From G965212025 sp965215765 (GTDB taxonomy: Bacteria > Pseudomonadota > Gammaproteobacteria > Poriferisulfidales > Oxydemutatoraceae), in contig OZ244118.1 in the NCBI GenBank assembly GCA_965215765.1, positions 558,001 through 622,000 of the forward strand: 64,000 nucleotides of DNA, in the 5' to 3' direction. The notes under the pieces were generated by a model. It saw only the letters and a list, made by a program, of their open reading frames with translations, had not been told where the DNA came from and did no database searches. Of this stretch, positions 16,356 through 25,448 are shown in pieces; the first letter of the stretch is position 1; each line of letters opens with the position of its first letter. The position numbers and the translations under genes are program-made.

Positions 16356-16727
16356 GTGAGGGTGCTCCCGAGTTATTCCGTCACCTACAATCGGCAAGAA
16401 GATTGCCGGGTCAACTTTATCGTTGGCGACATCACCACCAAGGTCGGTGAAATGAATGGTGGTTCCCCGCTTTTCAAGTCGCGAAGTGCGTTAGGGCGTT
16501 CTGTGTGTTACGAAGAACTCAGTCAAGTCTGGGAAGATAAAGGCATTACTACGCTGGAGGCTACCGAACCGCTTGGCAACCTTTGGACGCCTTTTTGCCT
16601 CAAGGCTCCCGCTGCCCCCCCTTTTGGCTACAATGCTCTTTCTGTAAGGAATCTTGCGAACTTGGCAACTTTTTGTGATCTCCCAAAACGAGAAACAGTC
16701 ATTGCACTGGCTGGTCTAAAGAATTGA
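16356..16727 (+). CDS. Doubtful 123-codon frame upstream of the methyltransferase
   Basis: A frame from GTG 16356 ends just before the methyltransferase at 16736, and the next gene's ribosome site lies across its stop. The protein has no domain I recognise and an unusual mix of Pro, Cys and Ala at its end. It may be a small partner gene, a degenerate piece or chance. I give it low weight. Confidence 0.25.
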   Translation: MRVLPSYSVTYNRQEDCRVNFIVGDITTKVGEMNGGSPLFKSRSALGRSVCYEELSQVWEDKGITTLEATEPLGNLWTPFCLKAPAAPPFGYNALSVRNLANLATFCDLPKRETVIALAGLKN

Positions 16728-16735
16728 GGAACAGA

Positions 16736-18199
16736 ATGGTTCAGAAAAGTCAGTCAAAAAGCACTAAAAGACTGGATGTCAAAGGTTATTCAGGAATCTA
16801 TAACTGTCACAAATATTGGGGGAAGAAGCCGGTTGAGCTCTATGAGCTTATAATTGATGAATTTACTGATGAACGGTCATTGGGTTGTGACCCCTTTATG
16901 GGTTCTGGAGTACTCCCTAGCGTTTGTAAAGCCAAGGGAATAAATTTCAACGGGTGTGACCTGAATCCAGCTGCTCTTGATGTTGCCCGTATGTTCATTG
17001 ATCCACCATCAAAGCAAGAGGTGACTCTTGTTCTTGAACAACTCAGAAGTTTTTGTCATTCAAAAATCAACGACACCTATACGCTCAGCGACGGGACTGT
17101 CATTTCACATATCGTTTGGAGTGAAGGGAAACTAGACGAGTTATGGACAAAGGTAAAAAGATCAACTCATTTGGTTACGATAACTGACCAAGTTGAAGAT
17201 GAAATCAAATTCAAACTTGAAACAAAACTAAATTTCTTCAAAGATCGTGAGTTGAGTAAAAATAGCCGTATAAATGTTGTGGAGGGTCAAAAGGTTTCTG
17301 ATCTCTTTACCAAAAGAGGACTTCAAAATATTGACACCTTGCTGGGTGGGATTTCCAAGCTGAATGAGCGTCAGCAAAAAATTGCTCGATTCATTCTGTC
17401 CTCATCCTTGGGTCAGATGTCGCGAATGGTGTTTACCATCGCTAACCGGAGACGGGGCAAGAAGGAAATATCTGGGTTGGAAAAGAAATATGAAGTAGGT
17501 AGCTGGGTTATCGGCTATTGGAGACCAAAAACATTCTTTGAAATCAATGTTTGGCAAGTCTTTGAAGGAAGAGCGACTAGGCTCATCAATTCGGTCAGCG
17601 ATGGGCAGCTAAAATTGTTTTCCGAAGAACTTCCATCGCCACGAATCAGTCTGAGTTGCGATGATGCTGTAGGGCATCTGAAGAAGATGAAGCCAAAATC
17701 TATTGACTTGTTAGTAACAGACCCCCCACATAGTGATCGTATCCCATATCTTGAGTTGTCTGAAATGTGGAACACGGTCTTGGGCTACACAAGTAACCTG
17801 GAAAGCGAGTTCATCTATTCGAATTCTTCCAAAAGGAAAAAATCTCTATCGAGCTACCTGGAAAAATTTGAGGAAGTCATAGAGCAAACAGGAAGAGTTC
17901 TTAAAGACGGAGGCGTATTCATCTTGATTTTCAATACTACTGATGCTGAGGTCTGGAGTTCAATTAAAAAATTTATAGAGCAATACAAGAACAATTTACA
18001 GTATTTGGGTCGCTTTTCAGCTGACTACAGCGCAGGCTCAGTAGTCCAGGACAGCCGTGATGGCTCCTTGGTAAATGACTGGTGTCTCGTCATTTCAAGA
18101 GGACAGTCGAAAATTGACTTTTCATCCAAGGGACTACCTGCCTGGACAAACGAATGGATTTCAAGTCAGCGGATGGTTTTTTCGAATATGAAAAACTAA
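16736..18199 (+). CDS. Solitary adenine/cytosine-N4 DNA methyltransferase
   Basis: Near the start lies CHKYWGKKPVELYEL, then the SAM-binding motif CDPFMGSGVLPSV with NGCDLNPAA, and the catalytic motif late in the protein as LLVTDPPHSD, a DPPY variant. The motif order fits amino-methyltransferases with the SAM motif first. A middle domain of about 200 residues probably recognises DNA. No nuclease is recognisable beside it, so it may be a solitary enzyme or the remains of a system. The gene starts at ATG 16736 behind TGAGGA; a TTG at 16724 is less likely. It is the only plus-strand gene in a minus-strand region. Confidence 0.8.
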   Translation: MVQKSQSKSTKRLDVKGYSGIYNCHKYWGKKPVELYELIIDEFTDERSLGCDPFMGSGVLPSVCKAKGINFNGCDLNPAALDVARMFIDPPSKQEVTLVLEQLRSFCHSKINDTYTLSDGTVISHIVWSEGKLDELWTKVKRSTHLVTITDQVEDEIKFKLETKLNFFKDRELSKNSRINVVEGQKVSDLFTKRGLQNIDTLLGGISKLNERQQKIARFILSSSLGQMSRMVFTIANRRRGKKEISGLEKKYEVGSWVIGYWRPKTFFEINVWQVFEGRATRLINSVSDGQLKLFSEELPSPRISLSCDDAVGHLKKMKPKSIDLLVTDPPHSDRIPYLELSEMWNTVLGYTSNLESEFIYSNSSKRKKSLSSYLEKFEEVIEQTGRVLKDGGVFILIFNTTDAEVWSSIKKFIEQYKNNLQYLGRFSADYSAGSVVQDSRDGSLVNDWCLVISRGQSKIDFSSKGLPAWTNEWISSQRMVFSNMKN

Positions 18200-18220
18200 A
18201 TGAGTTAGCTCCGAACGAAA

Positions 18221-18430
18221 TTATTCCACGGTGACGGATTTTGCAAGGTTGCGAGGTTTGTCGACGTCGGTGCCTTTTTGCAGCGCGCAGTGGTAGGCGA
18301 GGAGCTGTAGGGGCACGGTAAAGATGATGGGGGCAACCGAGTTTTCCGGGGCATCCATTTCGATCAGGCGGGTGTTTTTTTCGTTACCGAAGCTGACGCC
18401 ACGGGTGCTAACTTTTTTGGTGGTTCAAGA
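18221..18430 (-). pseudogene. glmS 3' fragment A
   Basis: The sequence matches the last 65 or so codons of glmS (NTRLIE, ENSVAPIIF, VDKPRNLAKSVTVE). About 30 bases between two CGGG sites are deleted, then the match fades. The same deletion is in fragment B, so A and B are copies of one already deleted fragment. Confidence 0.85.
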
Positions 18431-18582
18431 GGTGTTGAGACTAAAAAGTAAAACCGAGAAGGTGATGGGCAAGAAACGCCCTATATTCACCGCGAAAGCA
18501 CCGGTTAGTTACGTTAATTGTAGGTATGAGACCACCTTAGTTACTCTTGGAATCACCCTCAATATAACGGTGTCTTGTTTTT
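18431..18582. repeat. Spacer of the glmS-lipoprotein unit, copy A
   Basis: This spacer matches 19241-19373 and includes ATATAACGGTGTCTTG and the run of T before AAGGACAACGAT. It joins glmS fragment A to the lipoprotein gene and may hold the lipoprotein terminator. Confidence 0.5.
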
Positions 18583-18942
18583 TTAAGGACAACGATACGC
18601 ATCTACCTGCGTGATTACGTGGTAGTTATAAATGGGAGTATTTTGATTAAGCAGCACATAACTGTTGCCGCTCATTTCTGCCACAGTGTTCCGCACTTTG
18701 TTTAAAACTTCTCGCCAGAGACGGCCTTCCGGATACCCACCGCCTCTCTCCCCCTCCTCCTCCACTACACCTAAAAACTCACACGGCGAGATCATCTCTG
18801 GCAGTATCTGTCTCACAAACTTGCCTTCTGCGGTAAGGGGAATCTGATGAATCGTGGTGCATCCCGTCAACAACAAGAAGAACACAGTAGCAATAGTCCA
18901 TTCCGAAATGTTGATGGTGGTTACTCGAGCTTTTTTTGCCAT
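18583..18942 (-). CDS. DUF4156-like lipoprotein, copy A
   Basis: The 119-residue product has a basic start, a hydrophobic stretch (TIATVFFLLLTGC) and the lipobox LLTGC, so it should be lipidated and exported. The mature part has the pattern of small DUF4156 lipoproteins: GKFVRQILPEMISPCEFLGVV, a helix around NKVRNTVAEMSGNSYV, and the end VDAYRCP. Function unknown; probably an outer-membrane or periplasmic protein. GGAGGACAAT directly precedes the ATG. A tandem paralogue is at 19374. The loop after EEEG (GERGGGYPEG) differs between the copies, so they have diverged mainly there. Confidence 0.8.
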   Translation of the reverse strand: MAKKARVTTINISEWTIATVFFLLLTGCTTIHQIPLTAEGKFVRQILPEMISPCEFLGVVEEEGERGGGYPEGRLWREVLNKVRNTVAEMSGNSYVLLNQNTPIYNYHVITQVDAYRCP

Positions 18943-19028
18943 ATTGTCCTCCGGCTGTGTCGTGTCTCAACCCAGATGGGTTCTATCACGACACAAAACG
19001 CCTGTCAACGAGAAAATTTCTCGACGGA

Positions 19029-19240
19029 TTATTCCACGGTGGCGGATTTTGCGAGGTTGCGTGGTTTGTCGACGTCGGTGCCTTTTTGTAGCGCGCAGTG
19101 GTAGGCGAGGACTTGCAGGGGTAGGGTGAAAATGATGGGAGCTACCGAGTTTTCCGGGGCATCCACTTCGATCAAGCAGGTGTTTTTTTCGTTGCCGAAG
19201 CTGACGCCGCGGGTACTAACTATTTTGGTGGTTTAAGAGG
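19029..19240 (-). pseudogene. glmS 3' fragment B
   Basis: This second copy of the deleted glmS 3' end carries the same 30-base loss as fragment A and extra substitutions. It marks the start of the second glmS-lipoprotein unit; unit spacing is about 808 bases. Confidence 0.85.
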
Positions 19241-19373
19241 CGTTGAGACTGAAAAGTAAAACCGAGAAGGTGATGGGTAAAAAACGCCTTACATTCACCG
19301 GGAAAGCATCTGTAGGTATGAGACTACCTCAGTTACTCTTGGAATCACCTTCAATATAACGTTGTCTTGTTTT

Positions 19374-19718
19374 TTAAGGACAACGATACGCATCTACCTG
19401 CGTGTTTGCGTGGTTACCCATGGTAGTGGTTTGAAGAAACACATAACTGTTGCCACCCATTTCTGCCACAGTGTTCCGTATTTTATTTAAAACATTTCGC
19501 CAATTGGCTACCGGTTCCCAAGAGCCGATCTCCTCCTCCTCCACTACACCTAAAAACTCACACGGCGAGATCATCTCTGGCGGTATCTGTCTCACAAACT
19601 TGCCTTCCGCAGTAAGGGGAATCAGAACCGTCGTGCATCCCGTCAACAAGAAAAAGAACACAGTAGCAATAGTCCATTCCGAAATGTTGATGGTGGTTGC
19701 TCGAACTTTCTTTGTCAT
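19374..19718 (-). CDS. DUF4156-like lipoprotein, copy B
   Basis: This 114-residue paralogue of the gene at 18583 keeps the signal segment with lipobox LLTGC, GKFVRQIPPEMISPCEFLGVV, NKIRNTVAEMGGNSYVF and VDAYRCP. The central loop (EEEEIGSWEPVANW) and the residues before the end differ in length from copy A by in-frame indels, which indicates both copies are still under protein-level selection. GAGGACGAT precedes the ATG. The gene arose by tandem duplication of the glmS fragment plus lipoprotein unit. Function unknown; expected location is the cell envelope. Confidence 0.8.
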   Translation of the reverse strand: MTKKVRATTINISEWTIATVFFFLLTGCTTVLIPLTAEGKFVRQIPPEMISPCEFLGVVEEEEIGSWEPVANWRNVLNKIRNTVAEMGGNSYVFLQTTTMGNHANTQVDAYRCP

Positions 19719-19804
19719 ATCGTCCTCTGGTTGTGTTGTGTTTCAGACCGGTTGGACTACATCACAACACAAAACACTTGTCAACGAGAAAATCTCTCGA
19801 TGGC

Positions 19805-20680
19805 CTATTCTACGGTGACGGATTTTGCGAGGTTGCGTGGTTTGTCGACGTCGGTGCCTTTTTCCAGCGCGCAGTGGTAGGCGAGGAGCTGTAGGGGCAG
19901 GGTGAAAATGATGGGGGCTACCGAGTTTTCCGGGGCATCCGCTTCGATCAGGCGGGTGTTTTTTTCGTTGCCGAAGCTGACGCCGCGGGCGGTGAAAACC
20001 TGTAGCTGTCCTCCACGGGTGCTCACTTCTTCGAGGTTTGCATTGAGTTTGTTCAGCTGGTGGTCATGGGGGGCGACGGCAATGATGGGCATGTCGGTAT
20101 CGACGGGTGACAGTGGTTCGTGCTTCAGTTCTCCGGCTACATAGGCTTCTGCGTGCAAGTAGGAGATTTCTTTGAGTTTCAGTGCGCCTTCCATGGCGAT
20201 GGGGTAGTGCAGGCCGCGCCCGAGAAACAGCGCGTGATTTTTTTTGGATATTTGTGCGGCGGCTTCGGCGACCTGGGGTTCCAGTAGCAAGGTGCTCTGC
20301 AGGCGTGCGGGGAGGTTGCGCAACTGCTGTATGAGCGAGTCAATGACTTTTTCCTGGTGGGGCTTTCTTTTGGTTAGCAAAATGACGATCAGCATCAGGG
20401 CGACGAGTCGCGTGGTGAATGCTTTCGTGGATGCGATCCCGATTTTCAGGCCGGCATGTGTCAGCAGCACAAATTCTGTGCTTCTTGCCAAGGTGCTGTG
20501 TGCGACGTTGCACAGTCCGAGTGCGGCGAGATAATTTTCACTTTTCGCTTTTTCCATGGCTGCCAGGGTGTCGGCTGTTTCTCGGATTGAGAGATCGCAA
20601 TGAACAGGGAATCGCTGTGCCGTGCTTGTTTTCGGTAGCGGAACTCGCTTGCTATTTCTGCCCGGCATGGAACTCCGGCA
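19805..20680 (-). pseudogene. glmS 3' fragment C (most of the SIS domains)
   Basis: About 285 codons match the C-terminal half of GlmS, including NHALFLGRGLHYPIAMEGA, SYLHAEAY and the SVTVE end. The first SIS domain is cut: relative to the complete gene a base is missing around 20580, so IAISQSGETADTL is broken, and the match ends at about 20680 where YgjP/HsdR sequence begins. The glutaminase domain is absent. Some sites have changed (LKHEPLSPVD for LKHGPLALVD), so it is not constrained as an enzyme. It cannot make glucosamine 6-phosphate. Confidence 0.85.
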
Positions 20681-21003
20681 AGCTCCTCTGCATGGTCAGC
20701 TTTACAGTATCTATATCAAGTTGAATGGAAGCAGACCGATTACGGTTGGCGCGCACGTTCTCGCGCTGAAGTAAAATCGGCTGCCACTTGAACTTACCCT
20801 CTGCCGGGCTCCATAAAGCGGTCGATTATTGTTTTGACGAGCGACCCGTTAAAGTGCTGAATCAGGGCTCGCCTGATAATTTTTTTGACTCTTTTCTCAT
20901 CGTCCCATTTTTCCCAGAAATCTACAATCCAGGTTGCTTCCTCTATTTTGGACACCAGAGACCGAGTCAGTGTTTTGAGTATTTCTGCTGTTTCCGCATC
21001 AGT
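20681..21003 (-). pseudogene. Relic of ygjP 5' end joined to hsdR 3' end
   Basis: This stretch matches 7255-7565, that is the first 30 codons of the YgjP-like gene and the last 70 codons of hsdR, in the same order and orientation, with substitutions and indels. It is fused directly to glmS fragment C. The type I restriction locus and glmS were therefore adjacent at some time, or were joined by duplication. Confidence 0.85.
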
Positions 21004-21069
21004 TCAACATATTTAAAACAACAAATCATAGTCAAGATTCATGGTGTAGCATATCGTTTCAATTTAAGA

Positions 21070-22134
21070 CTAACTAAGGTCGGATAGTGATAAGAAATCT
21101 CTTTTTAGATTGTAATTTCTTTGCTTGATAAAGCTATCGAAAGCCCCACTTCCTGATGATGGAAACTCAACTTTAATTTCTTCTGCCAGGGTTCTGAGCA
21201 ATTTATTGCCTAGCAGCTCTGAATGTACTCCACACAATGATCTACCGTACCAAATTGATAAATCCTCTTCAGTGACTACATTTAGTACTCTTGATTTCCA
21301 TCCTATCTGGTCAAGCAAAGATAAAATCGGTTCTTTTTCACTGTCTTTACATACAAGAACCACTCGGCCAGCACTTATTTCCGTCGCAACACTTTCTGCG
21401 ATTTCTTTGGTTAAAGTTAAGCGTTTAACCTGAATTGCTAATCCGAAGTTACCCCACATATCTAGTCCTCTATCTGCAGCATTCGTCACACCAGCGCGAT
21501 AAATCTTGGCAGGTAGTTCTATAGAATGGGAAGTTTCAGATAGATTCAGAGTTTTAAGAGCTAAATCACTAAACTCTTTCAATAAGTTATTTTTGTCAAC
21601 GTTTAACGACACCTTGACAGAAACTTCAAGAGCATCTATTAAAGTAGAAAATAGTGCATATACTATAATTTAATATACCTTGTCCATACTTCTTTTTAAG
21701 CCGGGCTCATTCCAAAATAGCCCTAAGACTTCGTTCAACTGGAAATTTTTGCTGCCACAATAATCCAAAGCTGTTGATAACTGTGAGAGCTTGCTTTTGA
21801 ATCTACTGTAAATATATTCTTCTACAATGCCTGAATGTTCTTTGTTAATTTCATCAAGCCTTGAAATATGAATTGGAAGTAGTGCGTTTTGTTCAAAAAG
21901 ATTATCTTGAAATTTAGTACTTGACGTAGAAACCCTACCAACCAAAATTGATGATACATCATCTCTCCATTTTTTTGACTTAGACCTGTAGGTGCTTAAG
22001 TCTTTTATGTGAATGTCTCTTTCAACTCGGCTTCTGTGCAAAATCTCTGCTATTTGGGTCGGCTTATAAAAGTGAACGCGTGACTTATTTATAATTTTAT
22101 TCAGGATATTCACTGCAGTTTCCGATGAAGCCAT
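21070..22134 (-). pseudogene. HaeII-like type II restriction endonuclease, interrupted by one in-frame stop
   Basis: Two halves in the same frame, 21670-22134 and 21070-21669, together form a 354-codon HaeII-type nuclease; the codon at 21672-21670 is TAA between DKVY and IIVYALF. The family motif SRVHFYKPTQIAEIL is near the start, RVSTSSTKFQDNLFEQNA follows, and NAADRGLDMWGNFGLAIQVK, with an active-site-like D and QVK, lies in the second half. A single G-to-T change of GAA to TAA would explain it. The second half also has an internal ATG that could restart, but half-enzymes are unlikely to cut. ATG at 22134 has CAGGAA upstream. Expected target, as for HaeII, is RGCGCY. Confidence 0.9.
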
Positions 22135-22170
22135 AGCTATATTCCTGTTAAACCAAACTGTTCAGTGGGC

Positions 22171-23091
22171 TTAGTTATTTTGGCATGTCTCCATTGAGTA
22201 TATCATTTGCTTTGCGACAGCCGCAATCACTGGGACAGATACAGAGTTACCTGCAATCTTCCTTATTTGTGAGTACGGTAAATTTATTTTAAAGGTTTCA
22301 GGGAATCCTTGTAACCTAAGCATCTCTCTTCCGGTTAGTCTACGATTTCCATTTACTACTAAGTAGTTGTAACTACCCCCTGCTCTTAGTGCACATGAGT
22401 AAGGAAGGGGCGAAACGTTGCCGCTAATGTTTTCATGCCAGATGGCTGGGTAAATTGGATCTACTTTCAGTGACCTGTGCCTTTTTAAGCGTATTCTCTC
22501 GGATAAAAAGTAGCTATGGTCAACACATTCGTCTTTTTCTAAAATTTCTTTAAGCGGAACCATTTCACCATTAGGACGAGGGAAATCGAAGTTGATTTTG
22601 TTAATAAACCCTAAGATGAAAATTCTCTCCCTTTTTTGAGGCAAGCCAAAATCCAATGTATTAAGAACTTTACTATACGTGGTGTATCCGAGATTCTTCA
22701 GTGAGTTTATTATTACCTCCATAGTTCTGCCTCCATCGTGAGTAGCCAATCTTTTTACGTTTTCTAGCAGGAATGCATGCGGTCGTTTTTCTTCAAGTAT
22801 CTTTTCAATGTTGAAAAATAATGTTCCTCGAGTATCAGCAAACCCTAAACCCTTACCGGCAATGCTAAAAGGTTGACACGGAAACCCTGCAAGAAGGATA
22901 TCGTGGTCAGGTACATCGCGAGGGCTTATGTCATTGATGTCTCCGAACGGGCGTTCTCCGAAGTTCCTTTCATACATTTTTTGTGCATAAACGTCAATCT
23001 CTGATGAGAAAACATTCTTACAACTATACTTCTCAAACCCAAGCCTGATGCCCCCAATGCCAGCGAAGAGGTCTATAGTTCGGTACTGCAT
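22171..23091 (-). CDS. HaeII-like cytosine-5 DNA methyltransferase
   Basis: The 306-residue protein is a complete m5C methyltransferase: motif I DLFAGIGGIRLGFE, motif IV with the catalytic Cys (GFPCQPFSIAGKG), motif VI ENVKRL, motif VIII QKRERIFILGF, motif IX RRLTGREMLRLQGFP and motif X AGNSVSVPVI. The target-recognition region is roughly residues 175-250. It sits 36 bases upstream of a HaeII-type nuclease gene, so it very likely protects RGCGCY sites. AAGGAG precedes the ATG at 23091. The gene is much more AT-rich than its neighbours, which supports transfer. With its nuclease broken it acts as a solitary methylase. Confidence 0.92.
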   Translation of the reverse strand: MQYRTIDLFAGIGGIRLGFEKYSCKNVFSSEIDVYAQKMYERNFGERPFGDINDISPRDVPDHDILLAGFPCQPFSIAGKGLGFADTRGTLFFNIEKILEEKRPHAFLLENVKRLATHDGGRTMEVIINSLKNLGYTTYSKVLNTLDFGLPQKRERIFILGFINKINFDFPRPNGEMVPLKEILEKDECVDHSYFLSERIRLKRHRSLKVDPIYPAIWHENISGNVSPLPYSCALRAGGSYNYLVVNGNRRLTGREMLRLQGFPETFKINLPYSQIRKIAGNSVSVPVIAAVAKQMIYSMETCQNN

Positions 23092-23591
23092 TAACTATTC
23101 TCCTTCAGGTAACTGTTATCATGTTTTATCAGTCACGGGAGGTCAGGTGCGTCTCTGAATTTTCTTCACCCGCTTCATTGGGTTTTTTATTTCGTCTGAT
23201 GGAGTATTTACTTCCATGGTTAGCTTGAGAAGGTGAACAGGAGCATAAGTTGCAAGGTATGTGTGTTATATCCTTCATCGTTATCTCCATTATTACCTCA
23301 GTATAAGGTTACCAATTTCTCTCTTATGCTTTTAAAAATCTCTTTACAGTGTTGGATGTGTGGAGCAATTGGAGATTGTTTTCTTTATTGATCCTTAGAT
23401 ACCATTAATTGGGGTTGCTTTTGATCCTACATTATCCAGGGCATTTCTCAGCATCGCGAGCATGAGATTAGGCGGTGGATTATTTGTTATCGTTTTGAGT
23501 AGGACAGGTGGCATGTCAGGTCATTTAACTGGTCTTTTAAGCTAAGATTAATGGGTGGTGTAACCCTTTCTAATCCCCACGCTCTCACAGA
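23092..23591. other. AT-rich intergenic stretch between the HaeII-like methylase and glmS
   Basis: I see no gene. It must hold the promoter of the methylase, but no controller gene or clear C-box is visible. A short ACCC/GGGT stem followed by six T lies near 23168-23190 and could be a weak terminator. Confidence 0.4.
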
Positions 23592-25421
23592 TTATTCCAC
23601 GGTGACGGATTTTGCGAGGTTGCGTGGTTTGTCGACGTCGGTGCCTTTTTGCAGCGCGCAGTGGTAGGCGAGGAGCTGTAGGGGCAGGGTGAAAATGATG
23701 GGGGCAACCGAGTTTTCCGGGGCATCCACTTCGATCAGGCGGGTGTTTTTTTCGTTGCCGAAGCTGACGCCGCGGGCGGTGAAGACCTGTAGCTGTCCTC
23801 CGCGGGCACTCACTTCTTCAAGGTTTGCCTTGAGTTTGTTCAGCAGATGGTCATTGGGGGCGACGGCAATGATGGGCATGTCGGTATCGACCAGTGCCAG
23901 TGGTCCGTGCTTCAGTTCTCCGGCTGCATAGGCTTCTGCGTGCAAGTAGGAGATTTCTTTGAGTTTCAGTGCGCCTTCCATGGCGATGGGGTAGTGCAGG
24001 CCGCGCCCGAGAAACAGTGCGTGGTTTTTTTTGGATATTTGTGCGGCGATTTCGGCGACCTGGGGTTCCAGTAGCAAGGCGCTCTGTAGGCGTGCGGGGA
24101 GGTTGCGCAACTGCTGTATGAGCGAGTCAATGACTTTTTCCTGGTGGGGCTTTCTTTTGGTCAGCAAAATGACGATCAGCATCAGGGCGACGAGTTGCGT
24201 GGTGAATGCTTTCGTGGATGCGACCCCGATTTCCGGGCCGGCATGTGTCAGCAGCACAAATTCTGCGCTTCTTGCCAAGCTGCTGTGTGCGACGTTGCAC
24301 AGTCCGAGTGTGGCGAGATAATTTTCACTTTTCGCTTTTTCCAGGGCTGCCAGGGTGTCGGCTGTTTCTCCGGATTGGGAGATCGCAATGAACAGGGAAT
24401 CGCTGTGCCGTGCTTGTTTTCGGTAGCGGAACTCGCTTGCTATTTCTGCCTGGCATGGAACTCCGGCAAGCTCCTCACACCAGTATTTCGCTACCAAGGC
24501 GGCGTGGTAGCTGGTGCCGCACGCGACTATGTGTAGTCCTCTGGTCTGGTCCAGAACTGATTTCGCTTTGTAGCCGAGGATTTCGTCCGGGACGGTGCCT
24601 TCGTGCAGCCTTCCTTCGAGCGTGTCGGAAACCGCAGTGGGCTGCTCGTGAATTTCCTTGTGCATGAAGTGTTTGAAGCGTCCGAGCTTGGGAAAGCCGG
24701 TGTGGAGGTCAATCTGCTCTTCACGCGGCTGCACTTTGCGCAGTTGCTGGTCGTAGACCTCAACTTGGTCGCAGTCCAGGGTGACGAATTTTTGGTCTTC
24801 CAAAATGAGGAAGCGCTTCGTGAGACCTGCCAGAGCTTGCACATCGGAGGCCAGGTAGTTCACCTGATCGCCCAGCCCGACTGCCAGGGGGCTCCCGCTG
24901 CGTGCGCCGACGAGTCTGTGTGGTTCGCTTTCGTCAAGAACTGCGAGTGCCCATGAGCCTATGAGGTCTTGTGCTGTTTCCCGGACTGCCGTCAACAAGT
25001 CTCGCCCTTTCTCAAGGTAGAAGCAGATTTGGTGTGCAATCACTTCGCTGTCGGTGTCGGAGGAAAAATCAAAGCCCAGCTTCTTTTGCTGTTTTTTCAG
25101 TTCGAGGTAGTTCTCGATAATGCCGTTGTGGACGACCACGACGCGCCCGGAGGAGATTTGTGGGTGGGCGTTGTGTGTTGCCGGTACTCCGTGTGTTGCC
25201 CAGCGGGTATGCGCCACACCGATGTTGCCGGAAATGGGTTCCTTCAGCAGTAATTTTGCCAGTTCATTGACGCGTCCGGTACGCCGCCGCATCTGGATGC
25301 CGCCGTTTTGTAGCGTCGCGATGCCGCTGGAGTCGTAGCCTCGGTATTCCAGCTTGCGCAGGCCGTCCAAAAGCATCGGGCAGACATCGTTTTTTGCGAC
25401 CGCTGCGACTATTCCACACAT
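23592..25421 (-). CDS. glmS: Glutamine--fructose-6-phosphate aminotransferase
   Basis: GlmS makes glucosamine 6-phosphate from fructose 6-phosphate and glutamine, the first step to UDP-GlcNAc. The 609-residue product begins MCGIVAAV, giving the nucleophile Cys, then has the class II glutaminase motifs (HTRWATHGVP, HNGIIENY) and two SIS isomerase domains (ISQSGETADT; LGRGLHYPIAMEGALKLKE), ending KSVTVE as in other GlmS. AAGGA precedes the ATG. It follows glmU by 27 bases, the usual gammaproteobacterial pair. Three partial copies lie downstream, all of its 3' end, and one is joined to restriction genes. I saw no glmZ-type site. Confidence 0.97.
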   Translation of the reverse strand: MCGIVAAVAKNDVCPMLLDGLRKLEYRGYDSSGIATLQNGGIQMRRRTGRVNELAKLLLKEPISGNIGVAHTRWATHGVPATHNAHPQISSGRVVVVHNGIIENYLELKKQQKKLGFDFSSDTDSEVIAHQICFYLEKGRDLLTAVRETAQDLIGSWALAVLDESEPHRLVGARSGSPLAVGLGDQVNYLASDVQALAGLTKRFLILEDQKFVTLDCDQVEVYDQQLRKVQPREEQIDLHTGFPKLGRFKHFMHKEIHEQPTAVSDTLEGRLHEGTVPDEILGYKAKSVLDQTRGLHIVACGTSYHAALVAKYWCEELAGVPCQAEIASEFRYRKQARHSDSLFIAISQSGETADTLAALEKAKSENYLATLGLCNVAHSSLARSAEFVLLTHAGPEIGVASTKAFTTQLVALMLIVILLTKRKPHQEKVIDSLIQQLRNLPARLQSALLLEPQVAEIAAQISKKNHALFLGRGLHYPIAMEGALKLKEISYLHAEAYAAGELKHGPLALVDTDMPIIAVAPNDHLLNKLKANLEEVSARGGQLQVFTARGVSFGNEKNTRLIEVDAPENSVAPIIFTLPLQLLAYHCALQKGTDVDKPRNLAKSVTVE

Positions 25422-25448
25422 TTTTCGTGGTTCCTTCTGTGTGCCTGT

